From contig OY253658.1 of assembly GCA_958009055.1 (NCBI GenBank), forward strand, positions 489,684-553,683: DNA of 64,000 nt, read 5' to 3'. Numbering within the stretch: the first letter of the stretch is position 1; each line of letters starts with the position of its first letter. Positions 52,099 through 63,200 of the stretch are shown here, piece by piece. The notes under the pieces were generated by a model. It worked only from the letters and a program-made list of their open reading frames with translations, ran no database searches and was not told where the DNA came from. A program made the translations under genes and the position numbers. The stretch is from Choricystis sp. odSpoLacu1. Taxonomy: Eukaryota > Chlorophyta > Trebouxiophyceae.

Positions 52099-55000
52099 AT
52101 GGACGGCGACGCCGGCCCGCCCCGAGGCGGCGCGTCGCCGCACGACGAGGTGTGTGTGCATTCAAAAGGGGGGGGCGCGGCACACGCCTGCGGTGCCCCA
52201 TGCCGCTGCAACTGCCGCCCCGGGCGCACGTGTGAGCTTGCCCCGTGTCGGTGGGTGGGGTGGGTGGACCGCAAAGCGGCCGTGCGCGTGTCGGGAGGGC
52301 CCCCGTGAAAAACGTCATGCGCGCTTGGGGAAAAAGAGGCTGCCCCCCGCCCCGCCCCCGCGCGACCTCGCTCACCCCTCTTCACGTTGCACGCTCACAC
52401 ACGCTCACCCACCCCCTCCTACCCCAGGCCAAACGCGCCGCCGAGGCGCTGCCGTCGCCCCCCGACTCGCGCGCGCGCGCCAAGCGCGCGCGCAAGTCGA
52501 TGGGGCGCCGCGTGTCGTTCGCGCCAGACGCGGTGCTGGAGACGCGGCACCTGTATGCGAGGGTGAGCGCGTTGGTGGTGTGCGTGGGGGCTGTGTGGGG
52601 CGAGTATGGAGGTTTTGGGAGGGGCGGGCAGACGCTCGCCCGCCATTGATTTTCGAAGGGAGACCGCGCCGCGAGAGCACTCGGAGCGACCCACCCACCC
52701 TCCCACACCCTTCCCACACGCACACGCAGCAGCCCGACGACCGGTCCGCCCCCTCCCCCGCCGCCGCCGCCTGGCGCGCCGCCGCCGACGCGGGCCTGGT
52801 GGCCGACGCTGATGACGACGCACCTTCCGCGCCGCCCGCCGACACCGCCGACGCGCACGCCGCCGTCACCGCCTTTGACGCGGACAACATCACGGCGGGC
52901 GTGCCCTCGTTGGCGGCCCTGGCGGATGGCGACGAGTGGGGCGAGGAGGAGGAGGAGGAGGGTGGTGGTGGCGCGCCCGCCCCCACCGACATGACGGCCA
53001 GCGTGCCCCGCCTGGCGACGCTCGTCGAGGAAGACGAAGCCGACGTCAGTGCGCCGGCTGAAGAGTGCGAAGACGAAGACGCTGCTGCCGCCGCGCCCGC
53101 CCCCACGCCCGCATCGACCGCGGCCGCGCCCTCCCCTGCGCTCTCGTGGGGCAACGCTGCCCCCGGCGCCGACACGACCGACCTCGACCTCGCCGCCCGG
53201 GGGCGCGCCCTGATGGGGGACGCCACCTACCACGACATCTATGGCGGCGCGGGGGGCGCCACGCCGACGGTGGACACCGGCACACTTGCTGCCGCCGCAG
53301 CCGCCCTGCCGCGTCACTCGCTCGACGTGGCTCCCTCTGCCCGCGCGTCCGACGCCAGCCTGCCGCCCCGCCCGCGCCGCCTGTCGGCAGTGCCCCGGCC
53401 GTCGTTGGGGGAGGGAGGGGCGATGGCCCGCCCCGGCGTGTCGCGCCGCGCCACCACGGGCGGCGCGCCCACCGCCCACCCTCCGCTGCCCCCACTGCGC
53501 CGGTCGGACGCGCACGCTGCTGCTCATGCGGCGGCAGCGGTGGCGCCCGTGCACCGCCCCGCGCCCCCCGTCTTCACGTCAGCCCTGGCCACCGTCCCTG
53601 CGGCTGCAGTCGGCGCAGACGGTGGCGGCACGCCACGCGCGACACGTGCGGCGCCCGGCACCCCCCGTGGCGGCGCTTCTACTCCCTTAGCATCCATCCA
53701 GAGGTCGGCCATGGCGCCTGGATCGGCTGCCCGCGTGGCGAGGCGCACGCCGCTGGGGTCGGCCGCGCGCGGGCTGCACCCGCCCCCCTCTGCGGGGCGC
53801 CCCCGCCACCCGGGCACCCCTGGGTCGGTCGGCCTGGCCGCCCGCCGGGCCAGCGCCCTGGCTGCGGCCGCCGCAGCAGCCCCCGCCCTGCCCCCTTCCA
53901 CGGGCGGCAACGCGCTCGCCCTGCGCGCGCCACGCGCGTCGGCCGTCGGCCTGCCCGCACCCTCTGCACGCACCCCCACCGGCGGCCTGGCCGCCCCCCC
54001 CATCACCTTCCAAGACTTCCTGGGGGCGGTGGACCTCCAGTTCCTGGACCACATGCGGCGTGGGACGTCCATCTCGCTGGCTGACCTGGCTGACGACCCC
54101 CCCCCCCTCGTCTCTGCGCGACGCGTACTCACTCCTCACCGTAACTGCGCCCGCAGTTGCGGCTCTCGAGGGTGGCGTCGCCACCCTGCGCGATGAAGTG
54201 GCCGCCCGCAAAGCCACGATTGTGGACAAGGAGGCGGCGTTGGCGCGTGCGAATCCACCCCCGTTTGCCGCTGTTCAAACCGCCGCGGGCGCCGACCTGG
54301 ACCGTGTCCGCTCCTCTGTCGCCCTGCTCAAACGCGTGTGCCGCGCCCGCACCGCTGTCTGCTGGAAAGAGTGGCGCGCCAAGCAGGAGACCGACCGGTC
54401 GGCCGCGCTGGCGGCCGCGGTGGGTGCGCTGCGCCGCGACGCGGCCGCCGCCGACGCGCTGGCCACCCGCGCTCGCGCCGCGTCCGCCGCGGCGCGCGCG
54501 TGGGCGGCGCGCGAGCTGACGGTGGCCCGGGAGGCGGGCGCCGCCCGCGCCGCGGCCGCGGGGGCCGCGCGCGCGGCCGCCGACGCGGCCGCCGCGCTCA
54601 CCGACGCGCGTGCCGCCAACGCGGCGAGGCGGGCGCGCGCGGCTGCCGCCGACGCGGCCGCCGAAGCCGCCCGCGCGTGCGCCGACTCAGCCGCCGCGTC
54701 CCGCGCAGACGCGGCCACCGCGCTGGCGGCCGCGCGCGCAGACGCGCAGGCGGGCGCGGCCGCCGCGGACGCGGCGGCCGCCGACGAAGCCGCCGCCACC
54801 GCCGCCGCCCCGCGCGGACGCGTTGACCCTGTTGCGCGGCGTGCTGGGCGTCACCCTAGAGCGCGTGGATGCACGCGCCGGCGTGCTCGAAACCGCGTTC
54901 GGCCGCGCGGGCGCCCTTCGGTTGACCCTGAACGCGCGCGCGCGGGCGGCGGCGGCGTGCGCGCGTCGCTCGCCCCTGGCGCCGCCGACGCTCTCCCCCA

Positions 55001-55553
55001 CTGGGCCGCCCACCTGGCTCGCTCCCTGGTGGCGGGCGCGGCCGCTCCTTATGCGCCTGCGCCATCGCGTGGTGCGGCGGCAGGTGCGGCGTGGGTGGCG
55101 GCGGCCGCGCGCGTGCGCGCGGCCGCTTCCGTCGTCGACGCGGCCGTCGACGCGGCCGCCACCCTGCCCACCGTCGCCCGCTGCGAGCCTGATGCCGGCG
55201 GCCGGGGCGTGCTGCTGACCCTGGTGTCCCCCCGGGCGGGCGCTTTGTTGGACGTCGTCGTCCCGCTCGGCGCGGCCTTAGACGGCGGGCCGCGCGCTGC
55301 GTCTGCCGCCGCGCGCGCCACCCGCCCGCGCGCCACAGCGCGCGCGCGGGCCGCCCCCGTGGGCACGGGCAAAGCCCTGGCCGACGCCGTTGCCGCGGCT
55401 GTGGACGCAGCCGTTGCCGCCACCGCGGGCGGTGGCGCCGCGCTCGCGGCCGCTGCCGTCGCGGCCGACGCGGCGCTGCGGGCGGCGCCCCCCGCGACCG
55501 AGGCCCGCGTGCTGGGGGAGAGCAATGGCGTGAGGCGAGAGGTGCAGGCGTGA
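52099..55553 (+). CDS. KNL1: KNL1/Spc7-like kinetochore scaffold, with frame slips
   Basis: Exons 52099-52149, 52428-52562, 52730-55553. Exon 2 encodes a basic patch followed by MGRRVSFAPDAVLE: RVSF is the PP1-docking motif in the KNL1 context. Exon 3 carries two MELT-like repeats in acidic surroundings (DNITAGVPSLAAL and DMTASVPRLATL), then a Pro/Ala linker, then ITFQDFLGAVDLQFLDHMRR, the start of the Spc7 domain (core TFQDFL...FLDHMRR). After a C11 run at 54097-54107 the frame must change to read SLRDAYSLLTVTAPAVAALE and a long Ala-rich coiled coil. Two further slips (about 54800-54822 and 54950-54972) enclose LLRGVLGVTLERVDARAGVLE, RWD-like. KNL1 recruits PP1 and BUB1/BUB3 and carries the spindle checkpoint. 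Bases 1-485 are solid, the C terminus less so. Confidence 0.68.
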
Positions 55554-55563
55554 TGAGAGGGAG

Positions 55564-55595
55564 AGAGTGGGAGAGGGGCGCCCCTCTCCCACTCT
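55564..55595. repeat. Perfect 32-bp palindrome
   Basis: Two 16-bp arms (left arm AGAGTGGGAGAGGGGC) meet with no spacer at 55579/55580. It starts 11 bp after the KNL1-like stop codon in the gap between two convergent genes, and transcribed from either side would form a hairpin of 16 pairs. Confidence 0.9.
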
Positions 55596-55762
55596 GTCGA
55601 AAAGCCTGTTAAAACTTTTATTCTTTTCTTTGATTCGAAAAAAACGGAACATGGTTTTTGCGTCATTTGCACAGGGGCGGGCCACCCATGCCAAACGCAA
55701 AGCACGCAAGGGGGAGGGAAGAAAAGGGACGGGAAAAAAACGCCACCACGACACCTCAACAC

Positions 55763-56893
55763 TCACTTGAGCGGGATAAAGCGCGATGAGTTGGTGGACC
55801 CAATCCCCGGCTTGCCGTGCTGCACGGGGCGGTAGGAGATGGAGAACTCGCCCAGGTAGTGGCCCACCATGTCGGGCTTGACCTCGATCTGGTTGAAGGC
55901 TTTGCCGTTGTAGACGCCGATGATGGAGCCGACCATTTCGGGCACGACCACCGTGTTGCGCAGGTGGGTGCGCACGGGGTCGGGCTTGGAGCCGCCCGCG
56001 TCGCGCTTGGCTTTGCGCAGCTTGGCGATGAGGGTGAGCGACTTGCGCTGGAGGCCGCGGGAGAAGCTGTGAGAGGGGGAGGGGAGGAGGGTGAGTGTCC
56101 GTTTTTTCCTGCTGGTGTGTGCCCACGCCCGCCGCGATCCACACGCGCCTCTCTCTCTCCAACTCCCTCTCTCTCTCTCCAACTCCCTCTCTCTCTCTCT
56201 CTCTCAATCCAACCACACTCACCGGCGGCGCTGGCGGGCGCCGAACAGCTTGACCAGCTCCTCAGTGGGCAGCTCCAGCAGCTGCTCCAGGTCCACGCCG
56301 CGGTAGGAGAACTTGCGGAACGTGCGCTTGCGAGGTTCGGCGGCCTGTGAGTGGGGGGGAGGAGTGGGGGGAGGGAGGGGTGAGAGGAGGTGGGGGAGGG
56401 GGCGCGAGCGTTGCGTTGGCGAGGGGGCGATCGGCGGCGCGGGGAGCGACTCTCCCTCGCCCACCGCCACACGCGCCGCCACTGCGACGTCCACCCCCCC
56501 ATTCACGCAGCCGGCACGTGTGCGCTGGCTGTGGATGGGGGAGAGGAGGCGAGTGGCGGGTGCAGAGGGGCGCGAGGGGCGCACGAGTAGAGGGGCGGCT
56601 GCCGCGCTCGCTCGAGTGGGCGCGCGCGCGGCTGGCGCGACCCGCTCCCGCCGGCCCTCCCGAAACCCACGGTGCCACGCGACGCGGCATGGCATACGTG
56701 GGCTCGCGAAGGGGGCGGCAGGCGGGGAGAGGGGGCGCCAGCAGCGCGCGGGGGGGGGGGGGGGGGAGGACGGCCTGATCGGCGGCCCACCGACCAGCGA
56801 GCGCAGCGCGCGCAAGGCCCGCGACCGCACGCCGGGCGCCCCCGATTGGGGAGGGGCCAAGCGCTTGCAACGCACACGTACCGCGTCAGCCAT
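55763..56893 (-). CDS. RPS15: Cytosolic ribosomal protein uS19 (RPS15)
   Basis: Three minus-strand exons: 56882-56893 (12 nt, MADA), 56223-56344, 55763-56066, 145 residues. The joined protein reads [38 protein letters not shown] across the second junction, [58 protein letters not shown] and ends SSRFIPLK. This is eukaryotic 40S uS19 at full length. Intron 1 is 537 nt with a G13 run; intron 2 is 156 nt and contains CT repeats. A first intron immediately after the start region is common in ribosomal protein genes. Confidence 0.97.
56149..56206. repeat. (CT)n with CAACTCC tandem units in RPS15 intron 2
   Basis: Three CT-runs of about 10-20 nt separated by CAACTCC or CAATCC, forming an imperfect tandem repeat. 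Because RPS15 is on the opposite strand it would appear as GA-rich RNA within the intron. Confidence 0.8.
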
Positions 56894-57115
56894 GGTGACG
56901 AGGCTTTGGAAGGGAGGGGAGGGGGGGAACTGAAAAATGGGGACGAGTGTGGAGAGTGCTGCGGGATGTCGGGCCGTTGACGACCCTCTCTCCCTCCCTT
57001 CTCGCCACTTTGCCAGCAAAAAAAAATCGTTGTTGCCATCATGACACACACGCAAAGGCACACACCCACACGACACACCACACAAAAACGCCTCTTTTTC
57101 CACCCTTCTCTCTCC

Positions 57116-59102
57116 TCACTGCTGCGCGCACTGCACCCGCCCCCCGCGCTCATCTTCATCATCAGACGACTCGGCGGCGCCGCCGCCCCCACCCCCACCC
57201 CCGCGCGCCGCCGCCCGCCGCCCCTGCAGCTCGGCCTCGATGTCGGCGACGGGGGACGGGGCCACGACTTCGGCGCCATCGATCATCATGACGTCGGCGG
57301 TGCCCTCCCCCGCGTCGTTCGCGCTGGTCGTGGCGCCGCCGCACGACCGCACAGGCGACGGCGGGGGGGGACCCCCACCCAGCAGCGTGCGCAGGCCGTC
57401 CACTTGAGCTGGGGCCAGTGCGTCGGGAAACTCGACGGTGTAGTGGATGTAGAGGTTGCCCCTGTCCATCGGCCGCCCGTGGTGCGGCATGCCTTCGTGC
57501 TCCACACGCACCCAGGCATCCGGTTTGACCACCGCCCCGGGTGGGTGGGACACCGCGATGCGGCGCCCTTCATCCAGGGTGTCCACTGTGAAGGCGACAC
57601 CGGTGAGGGCTTGGGCCAGGGTGACGGTTTTGGCCATGACAAGGTCGGCGCCGATCCGCTTGAACCGCGCGTGCGGCGCCTGCTCCAGCACAAACACGAC
57701 GTCACCAGGCTGGACAGAGGGATCGGAGCAGCCGGCTTCACCACGCAGCACGATGCGGGAGCCGTGGCGGTGGCCCCTGTCGATGTGCACTTCAAACACT
57801 TTTTTCTCGGGGGTCAGGCCGCGCCCGGAGCACGACGCGCAGCGATCAGAGGGCGGCACCGCAAACCCGGTCTGCCAACACGCGCCGCAAGGGTGCTGGA
57901 TCTGCTGCATCATGCCGGGGCCCAGGGGGCGCATGGAGACTTGGACGCCAGAGCCGTGACACGCGTCGCAGGGGTAGCGCCGCCCCGAGGTCGTGCCGCT
58001 GCCGCCACACCCCGCGCACTTGACGTTGCGCTGCAGGGACAGTTTGCGGGTGGCGCCCCGGTACAGGTCTTCCAGGGTGACTTTCAGCCTGTGCACCACG
58101 TTTTCGCCGCGGCGGGGGCCGCGCGGGCGGCCGCCGCCCGCAAACATTTCGAAAATGTCGGCCATTCCGCCAGGGGGGCCGCCCCCGCCGCCGTTGCCCG
58201 CCTCCTTGACCGCGTCTTCACCATACTCGTCATAGATGCGCCGTTTCTCGGGGTCACGCAGGCAGTCGTAGGCTTCGTTGATGGCTTTGAAGTCGTCCGG
58301 GTTGCCGCCTGAGTGAGTGTGGGTTAAAAGGAAAGGAAAAGGGGTTAGTTTTAAGGGGCGAGTTTTAAGTGCGTGTGAGTGTGGATTCAGTGTTGCTGGT
58401 TCCTCTGGTAACCCAGCAACGCGGGCTGACGGCGCGGGCGGGCCAGGGCGGGGGCAGGGCAGGGAGGGAGGGAAGAACGTTCCGCAACGAAACAAACACG
58501 GGCTCTCCCCACCCCGCACCGCCATCCGCGCCCCGTGCCCCGATGCGGGCAGCGATGACAGCATCAGTTCACGTCGCCACGCGGTGAAAGCGGGCGGTGG
58601 GGGGGAGGAGGAGTGCACGCGCCGCTGTGCCCCTTGATTTGTTTCCGCTTGCAGTCACGACCGGCAGTTTAGCCAAAAAGCCCGGGTCCCCGCAGCTGCG
58701 CCCCGGGATCGCTGCTCCGTGCACTGTGGCCAGCGCTACAGCGTGGAGGCGGGTGTGCGGGGTGGAGCCAACCCGGGGCCAACGCCAGCGTGCAGCGCCC
58801 TGCGCCCGCGCGGCCATCCGGAGGCTCCCGCTCCCTCTGCGCCCTTCTCCCCCCCGCGCACGCGCGCTCGCAGCCCGGCATCGCCCTCCACCCTGCCTCC
58901 TACCTTTGTCCGGGTGGTGTTTGAGGGCGGCCTTGCGGTGCGCCTTCTTGACCTCGGCGTCGCTCGCGTTGCGGTCGACGTCGAGCAGCTTGTAATATTT
59001 GGTGTTGTCCGAGCGCGGCGGGCCGCCGGGGCCCCCCATGTCGGGGAAGCCGCCGCCGCCGCCGAAGGGGCCGCCCGCGCCGAAGAAGCCGCCGCCGAAC
59101 AT
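57116..59102 (-). CDS. DNAJA: DnaJ/Hsp40 co-chaperone, type I with CaaX box (DNAJA/Ydj1/AtJ3-like)
   Basis: Two minus-strand exons, 58904-59102 and 57116-58308, 463 residues. A Gly/Phe-rich leader precedes the J domain ([24 protein letters not shown] in [13 protein letters not shown] at the junction). Then [24 protein letters not shown], a Gly-rich region, and four zinc-finger motifs: [24 protein letters not shown] and CASCSGRG; the third lacks the usual Gly. The client-binding domains follow ([40 protein letters not shown]). The last residues are VQCAQQ, a farnesylation CaaX box identical in type to plant AtJ2/AtJ3. An acidic DDEDERGG stretch precedes it. The J-domain/leader order with a long Gly-rich N-terminus is unusual but seen in plants. 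Confidence 0.95.
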
Positions 59103-59283
59103 TGGGGGCGCAGGGGGAAGGGAGGGGAGGCAGAAAAAGGGGGAACGAAAAATAAACCGAGAACTGCGTCGGCTTGCGCTCGCTGCCGCTCACACACCAC
59201 CCGCCGCTCTTCCTCTTCTTCTTACAGAGCGCAGACGACACACACGCGCGCGCACACACACACCATCGCTTTCAATCACACAT
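59103..59283. promoter_or_regulatory. Divergent promoter of DNAJA and PKA-R genes
   Basis: 181 bp between opposite starts. On the plus strand CTTCCTCTTCTTCTTACAG at 59209-59227 looks like a splice acceptor, so a non-coding upstream exon for the PKA-R gene is possible. CA repeats at 59237-59262 lie before its ATG. Confidence 0.35.
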
Positions 59284-59974
59284 ATGGGCACCACCCACCC
59301 CCGCCGACGCCCCCCCCCGCCGCGGCCGCCGCGGCGGCGGCAGCGCGGTCGCGCCCGCGGCCGCCGCGCGCGCTCGCCGCAAGTCGGTGGGTTTTTTTGT
59401 GTGGGGGGAGGGGGAAGGCGGTCGCGCCTGCTGCTTGGAGCCGCGTGCTGTGTTGGGTGGAGAGGCTCAGGCGGCTGGTGGGAGGGCGGCCCGGCCTGTG
59501 TGTGCGCGCGCCGGAAGACCAACAGACCCTCTGCTTTCGCGCCCCCGCCTTTTTCACGCCCTCCCACACCCACCCCACCCCCAGGTCTCCGCCGAATCTC
59601 TGTGCGGCATTTCCACTAAAAAGGCGGCCCCCTCTACCGCGGCGCCCGTGGGCGGCGCGTCCGTCGCGGCGGGCGAGGCCGCCGCCGCCGACTCGCCCCC
59701 CACCGTCCAGCCCAAGACGGCGGACGCGCTGTCCGCCATCCATGCGTCCATGGACAATTGTTTTCTGTTTGCAGGTGAGTGAAACGGAGAGACACGCGTG
59801 CGTGTGCGAGAAAGAGAGAGAACAGACGCGCTCCCCTTTCCGCACTCCACCCACCCACCCCCACACCCACCCCCACACCCACCCACACTCTTCAGGCATG
59901 GACTCGGCGGCCCGGGAGCGCGTGGTGGACGCCATGCAGAGGCGCGAGGTGGCGGCGGGCGAGGTGGTGATCCG
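59284..59974 (+). CDS. cAMP-dependent protein kinase regulatory subunit, truncated; frame slip in first exon
   Basis: Exons 59284-59386, 59585-59774, 59896-59974. Exon 1 ends ARARRKS and joins to VSAESLCG, forming RRKSVSAES: the inhibitor/autophosphorylation site RR-x-S-V-x-AE of PKA type II regulatory subunits. Then LSAIHASMDNCFLFAGMDSAARERVVDAM and REVAAGEVVIR match the start of the first cyclic-nucleotide-binding domain (core FLFAGMDSAARERVVDAMQR). The expected continuation QGDxGD...FYxVExG is absent downstream. The ATG at 59284 reaches the RRKS frame only if the C9 run 59310-59318 has one base too many or few. Exon 3 ends in phase 2 with a strong GTGAGT. Either the gene is broken here, or exon 3 splices into the next gene. 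As read, it could hardly bind cAMP. Confidence 0.6.
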
Positions 59975-60134
59975 GTGAGTGGTGTGGGAGGGAGAGGGTT
60001 GAAGGGCGGTCGAAGTGTGTCTCCTCTCCTCTCGCAGCACCCGCACTCTCTCGCTCTCTCGCTCGGCGTGCAGAGAGAGCGCCCCGGCCTCCCACACACA
60101 ACCTCTCTCCCACCCCCGCGCCCCCACTCCACTC

Positions 60135-60157
60135 CACACACACACACACACACACAC
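60135..60157. repeat. (CA)n microsatellite
   Basis: About 11 CA units between the PKA-R fragment and the HAD-nucleotidyltransferase gene. Confidence 0.85.
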
Positions 60158-60218
60158 TCAATGTCGCCCCCCGCCCACCCCTAGTTCCGCCCCTCCCCTC
60201 TTCTCTGCTCTCGCATCC

Positions 60219-63200
60219 ATGCCGCCGCGCGGCCGCCACGCCGCGCCGGCCGCCCCCACTCGCAAACGGGAGCGCGACACCGCGTTCGCGGATGACGACG
60301 CCGTCGTCAAGCCTGCTGTGACGGGCGGAGGCGCAGGCAACATCGTGCCACGGCGGCGGGCGGGTGTGACTGAGATGGTGCCGGTCGCTCTGCCTATGCC
60401 CGCCCCCGATGTCGAGGCGCCGTGCGAGATGGAGGTGAGTGTGTGTGAGAGGAGGGTCTGTGAGTGGGAGGGAGAGAGGGAGTTGTGCCGACGTCGCACC
60501 CACACATCCTCCCCCTCCCCCTGTGTCCTCCCTCCTCTTCTCTCAGGGCGGAGTCGACGTCCCCTCCTCCGCCGCTTCCCCCACCTCCCCGCCCCAGTGG
60601 GTAGCGTCTGGCGGCGCCACAGGCTCCTTTTCTCCCGACCCCGCCAACCGGCCCACCCTGCTGTTTGACCTCAACGGCGTGCTGCTGGCCAACCCGCCGC
60701 GCGGCGCAGCGGCCGCGGCCGGCCGCCGGGGCCCACCCGTCCTGCGCCCTGGCATGGGGGCCTTGGCCCGGCTGACCCCCGCGTTTCGGTTGGGCGTGTA
60801 CTCGTCTGCCACCGCGCACACCGTGCGCAGAGCGATGGCCGCCGTCGTTGCCGCCGTCAAAGCAGATGGCGGCGTCGTGCCCGATGGCGACGCCCTGTTT
60901 GAGCTGCTGCTGTGCCGGCGCTACTGTCGGCCCGCGGGCGAGGTGAGGAGAGAAAAGGGTGGGGGGTGGGAGGAGGAGGCTGAAGGCCGCACCCCCCCCG
61001 TTTTCGGTGTGCACCACCAACACCCCACCCACACCCACACCCACTCCCACTCCCCCAACAGGACCGCCTCCGCGTCGGCAAACAGTGGGACACCGTCAAA
61101 CCGCTGGCCCTGCACTTTGGCGGCGACGCCGCGCTCGCGCGCGTCGCGCTCGTCGACAACGACGCCCACAAAGCCCTGCCCGCTGAAGCCGGCAACATGG
61201 TGCTGGTGCCCACGTGGACGCCGCCACCGGCGGGCGCGCAGGAGGATGGGGACAGGGTGCTGCCCGCCCTGGTGGACGCGCTGCTGTGCGGCGAGCGCGG
61301 CCTCGCGCGTGCGGCCGACGTGCGCGACCGCACGGCGGCTGTGAGTGCCGTGGTGGCGGCTGCGGCGGATGCAGCAGCAGCGGCTGCTCCAAGCGCGCCC
61401 CCTGCGTCCGAATCAGGTTTCTTGTCGGGCGTCAGCGCCAGCGCTGCCCCGTCGACACACGCGGCCGATGACGACACGACCACCCTGCCCACCACCACCG
61501 CGTCGTCGCCTCCACCCCCTTCCAAAAAAGTGGTCAGGCGGGCTGCACGCGCAGCTGAGGCGGCTGCTGCGGCGGTGGCAGACGTGGCGGCGGTGGTGAC
61601 GGCCCCGGTGCACACGCCCGCGGCGCCCCCGCCGTTGGTCGACGAGATGCGTGCCGCGTGGAAGACTGCCATTGTGCAGGCCGTGGCCGAGTTGGGCGAC
61701 GCCGCCGCCGTCGACTTGAATCATGTGTACGCGTACGTGAGGTTCAGGGCGCGGGGTGACGCCAAGGTGCACCTCACCAAAGCCCGGCTGCGGGACGTGG
61801 TGCGCGGCGTGGCGGGCAAGCGCGGCACGCTCGTCTGCCTGCCCCGCAACCGCGCGCTGCGCGCTGCGTCGGCCAAGATGGTGGCCCGCTGTTTCAAGTT
61901 GGCGCCTGGCGCCACGGCTCCGCCCACCGATGTCGCGTTGGCCAGTCTGGCCGATGCGCTGGCCGCCGTCAAGCAGGGCGGCAGGGGGGGGGACGGTGGG
62001 TCCAGGGCCACGGTGGAGGGTGCAGCAGCCGGCGTGGCCCTGGCCAGTGTGCGTGACATGACGGTGCGTGGTTGGAGGGGCAGGCTGCGCGACGCAGATG
62101 GAGGGTAGGGTAGGCGTACGCGACGCAACAAACATAGGGTGCGGCGCACAGGGCGGCGGGTTGACACGATCTCCTTTCACACCCACCCCCAGGTCAACCA
62201 CGGACCCTCCATGGCGCTCGTCCTGCGCCACCTGGGTGACCGCTATGGCAAACCCATGGACGTGCTCGCCACGCGAGGCGCAGCCGCCAGGACCAAGCTG
62301 CAACGCGAACTTGAGGAGGTGAGGGTGGTGCGCATCTGCGTGTGGGGGGCTGGGTGCGCGTCCGTTGCGCCGCAAATCCATCACACACACTCATCATTGC
62401 CCGGACACCTACTCTGCAGGAGCTGCGCATCGAAACGCACGACTTTGGCGCGGGCACTCCGGTGGCGTTGGTGGGTTTGCGCTGCATGGTGCGCCCTACC
62501 GACGCCGAGTGCGACGCTGCGTCTGCGGTGCTGTTGGCCGCCAAGAAGGAGGCTGATAAGGTGCGACCGACGCAAACAGCAAGCCAAACGGTGTGCGGAG
62601 CATGGCCGAATGACTGGTCCCAGGATGCGGACCAACACCCACTTATCCGCAACCCCCCTCAGCCGCGCGCTGTAATTGCCGGGACCCTGGCCAACGTATC
62701 GCCGACTACTCCCGAGTCTGTGATCGTGCTGACCAGCGGAACGGCATCGCCCTCGCACGACAACGACGGTGACGATTTAGATGTGAACTTTGACACGCCG
62801 CTGCCCGTTTTCGAGGACAGGGGCGGCCTTGTTGCGGCGCAGCCTGCGTCGCAGAGTGTGCCTGCGTCTGTTGGTGCTGGTACTGGTGCGCCGCACGTCA
62901 CGCCCGAGGCTACGGCGCAGCCCGCCCCGCCCCCTGGTCACAACTGGTGGGAGCCTGCGCCGCATGGCGCGCCCCATTCTGCGCCGCACGCAAGCACTGG
63001 CATAGATGCACCGCGGTCAAGCCTGCACCACGAAATCCTAGCGTTTGCGCACGCGGCGACGCCGAGCCAGGTGGGTTTGGTGGTTGACGTTTTGGTTGCG
63101 GGCTGCTCGTCTGCCTCACCCACCCCCACCCTCTCGACCCACGGCTCACCTTGCCCTCCCTTTCCCCCCCCCTACACACCCTCCCTCCCTCACAACCACC

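Noticed and set aside
59209..59283. Coding exon for PKA-R upstream of 59284 behind the CTTACAG acceptor
   Set aside because: The translation in the RRKS frame is Thr/His-rich from CA repeats and has no ATG; kept only as a possible non-coding exon boundary.
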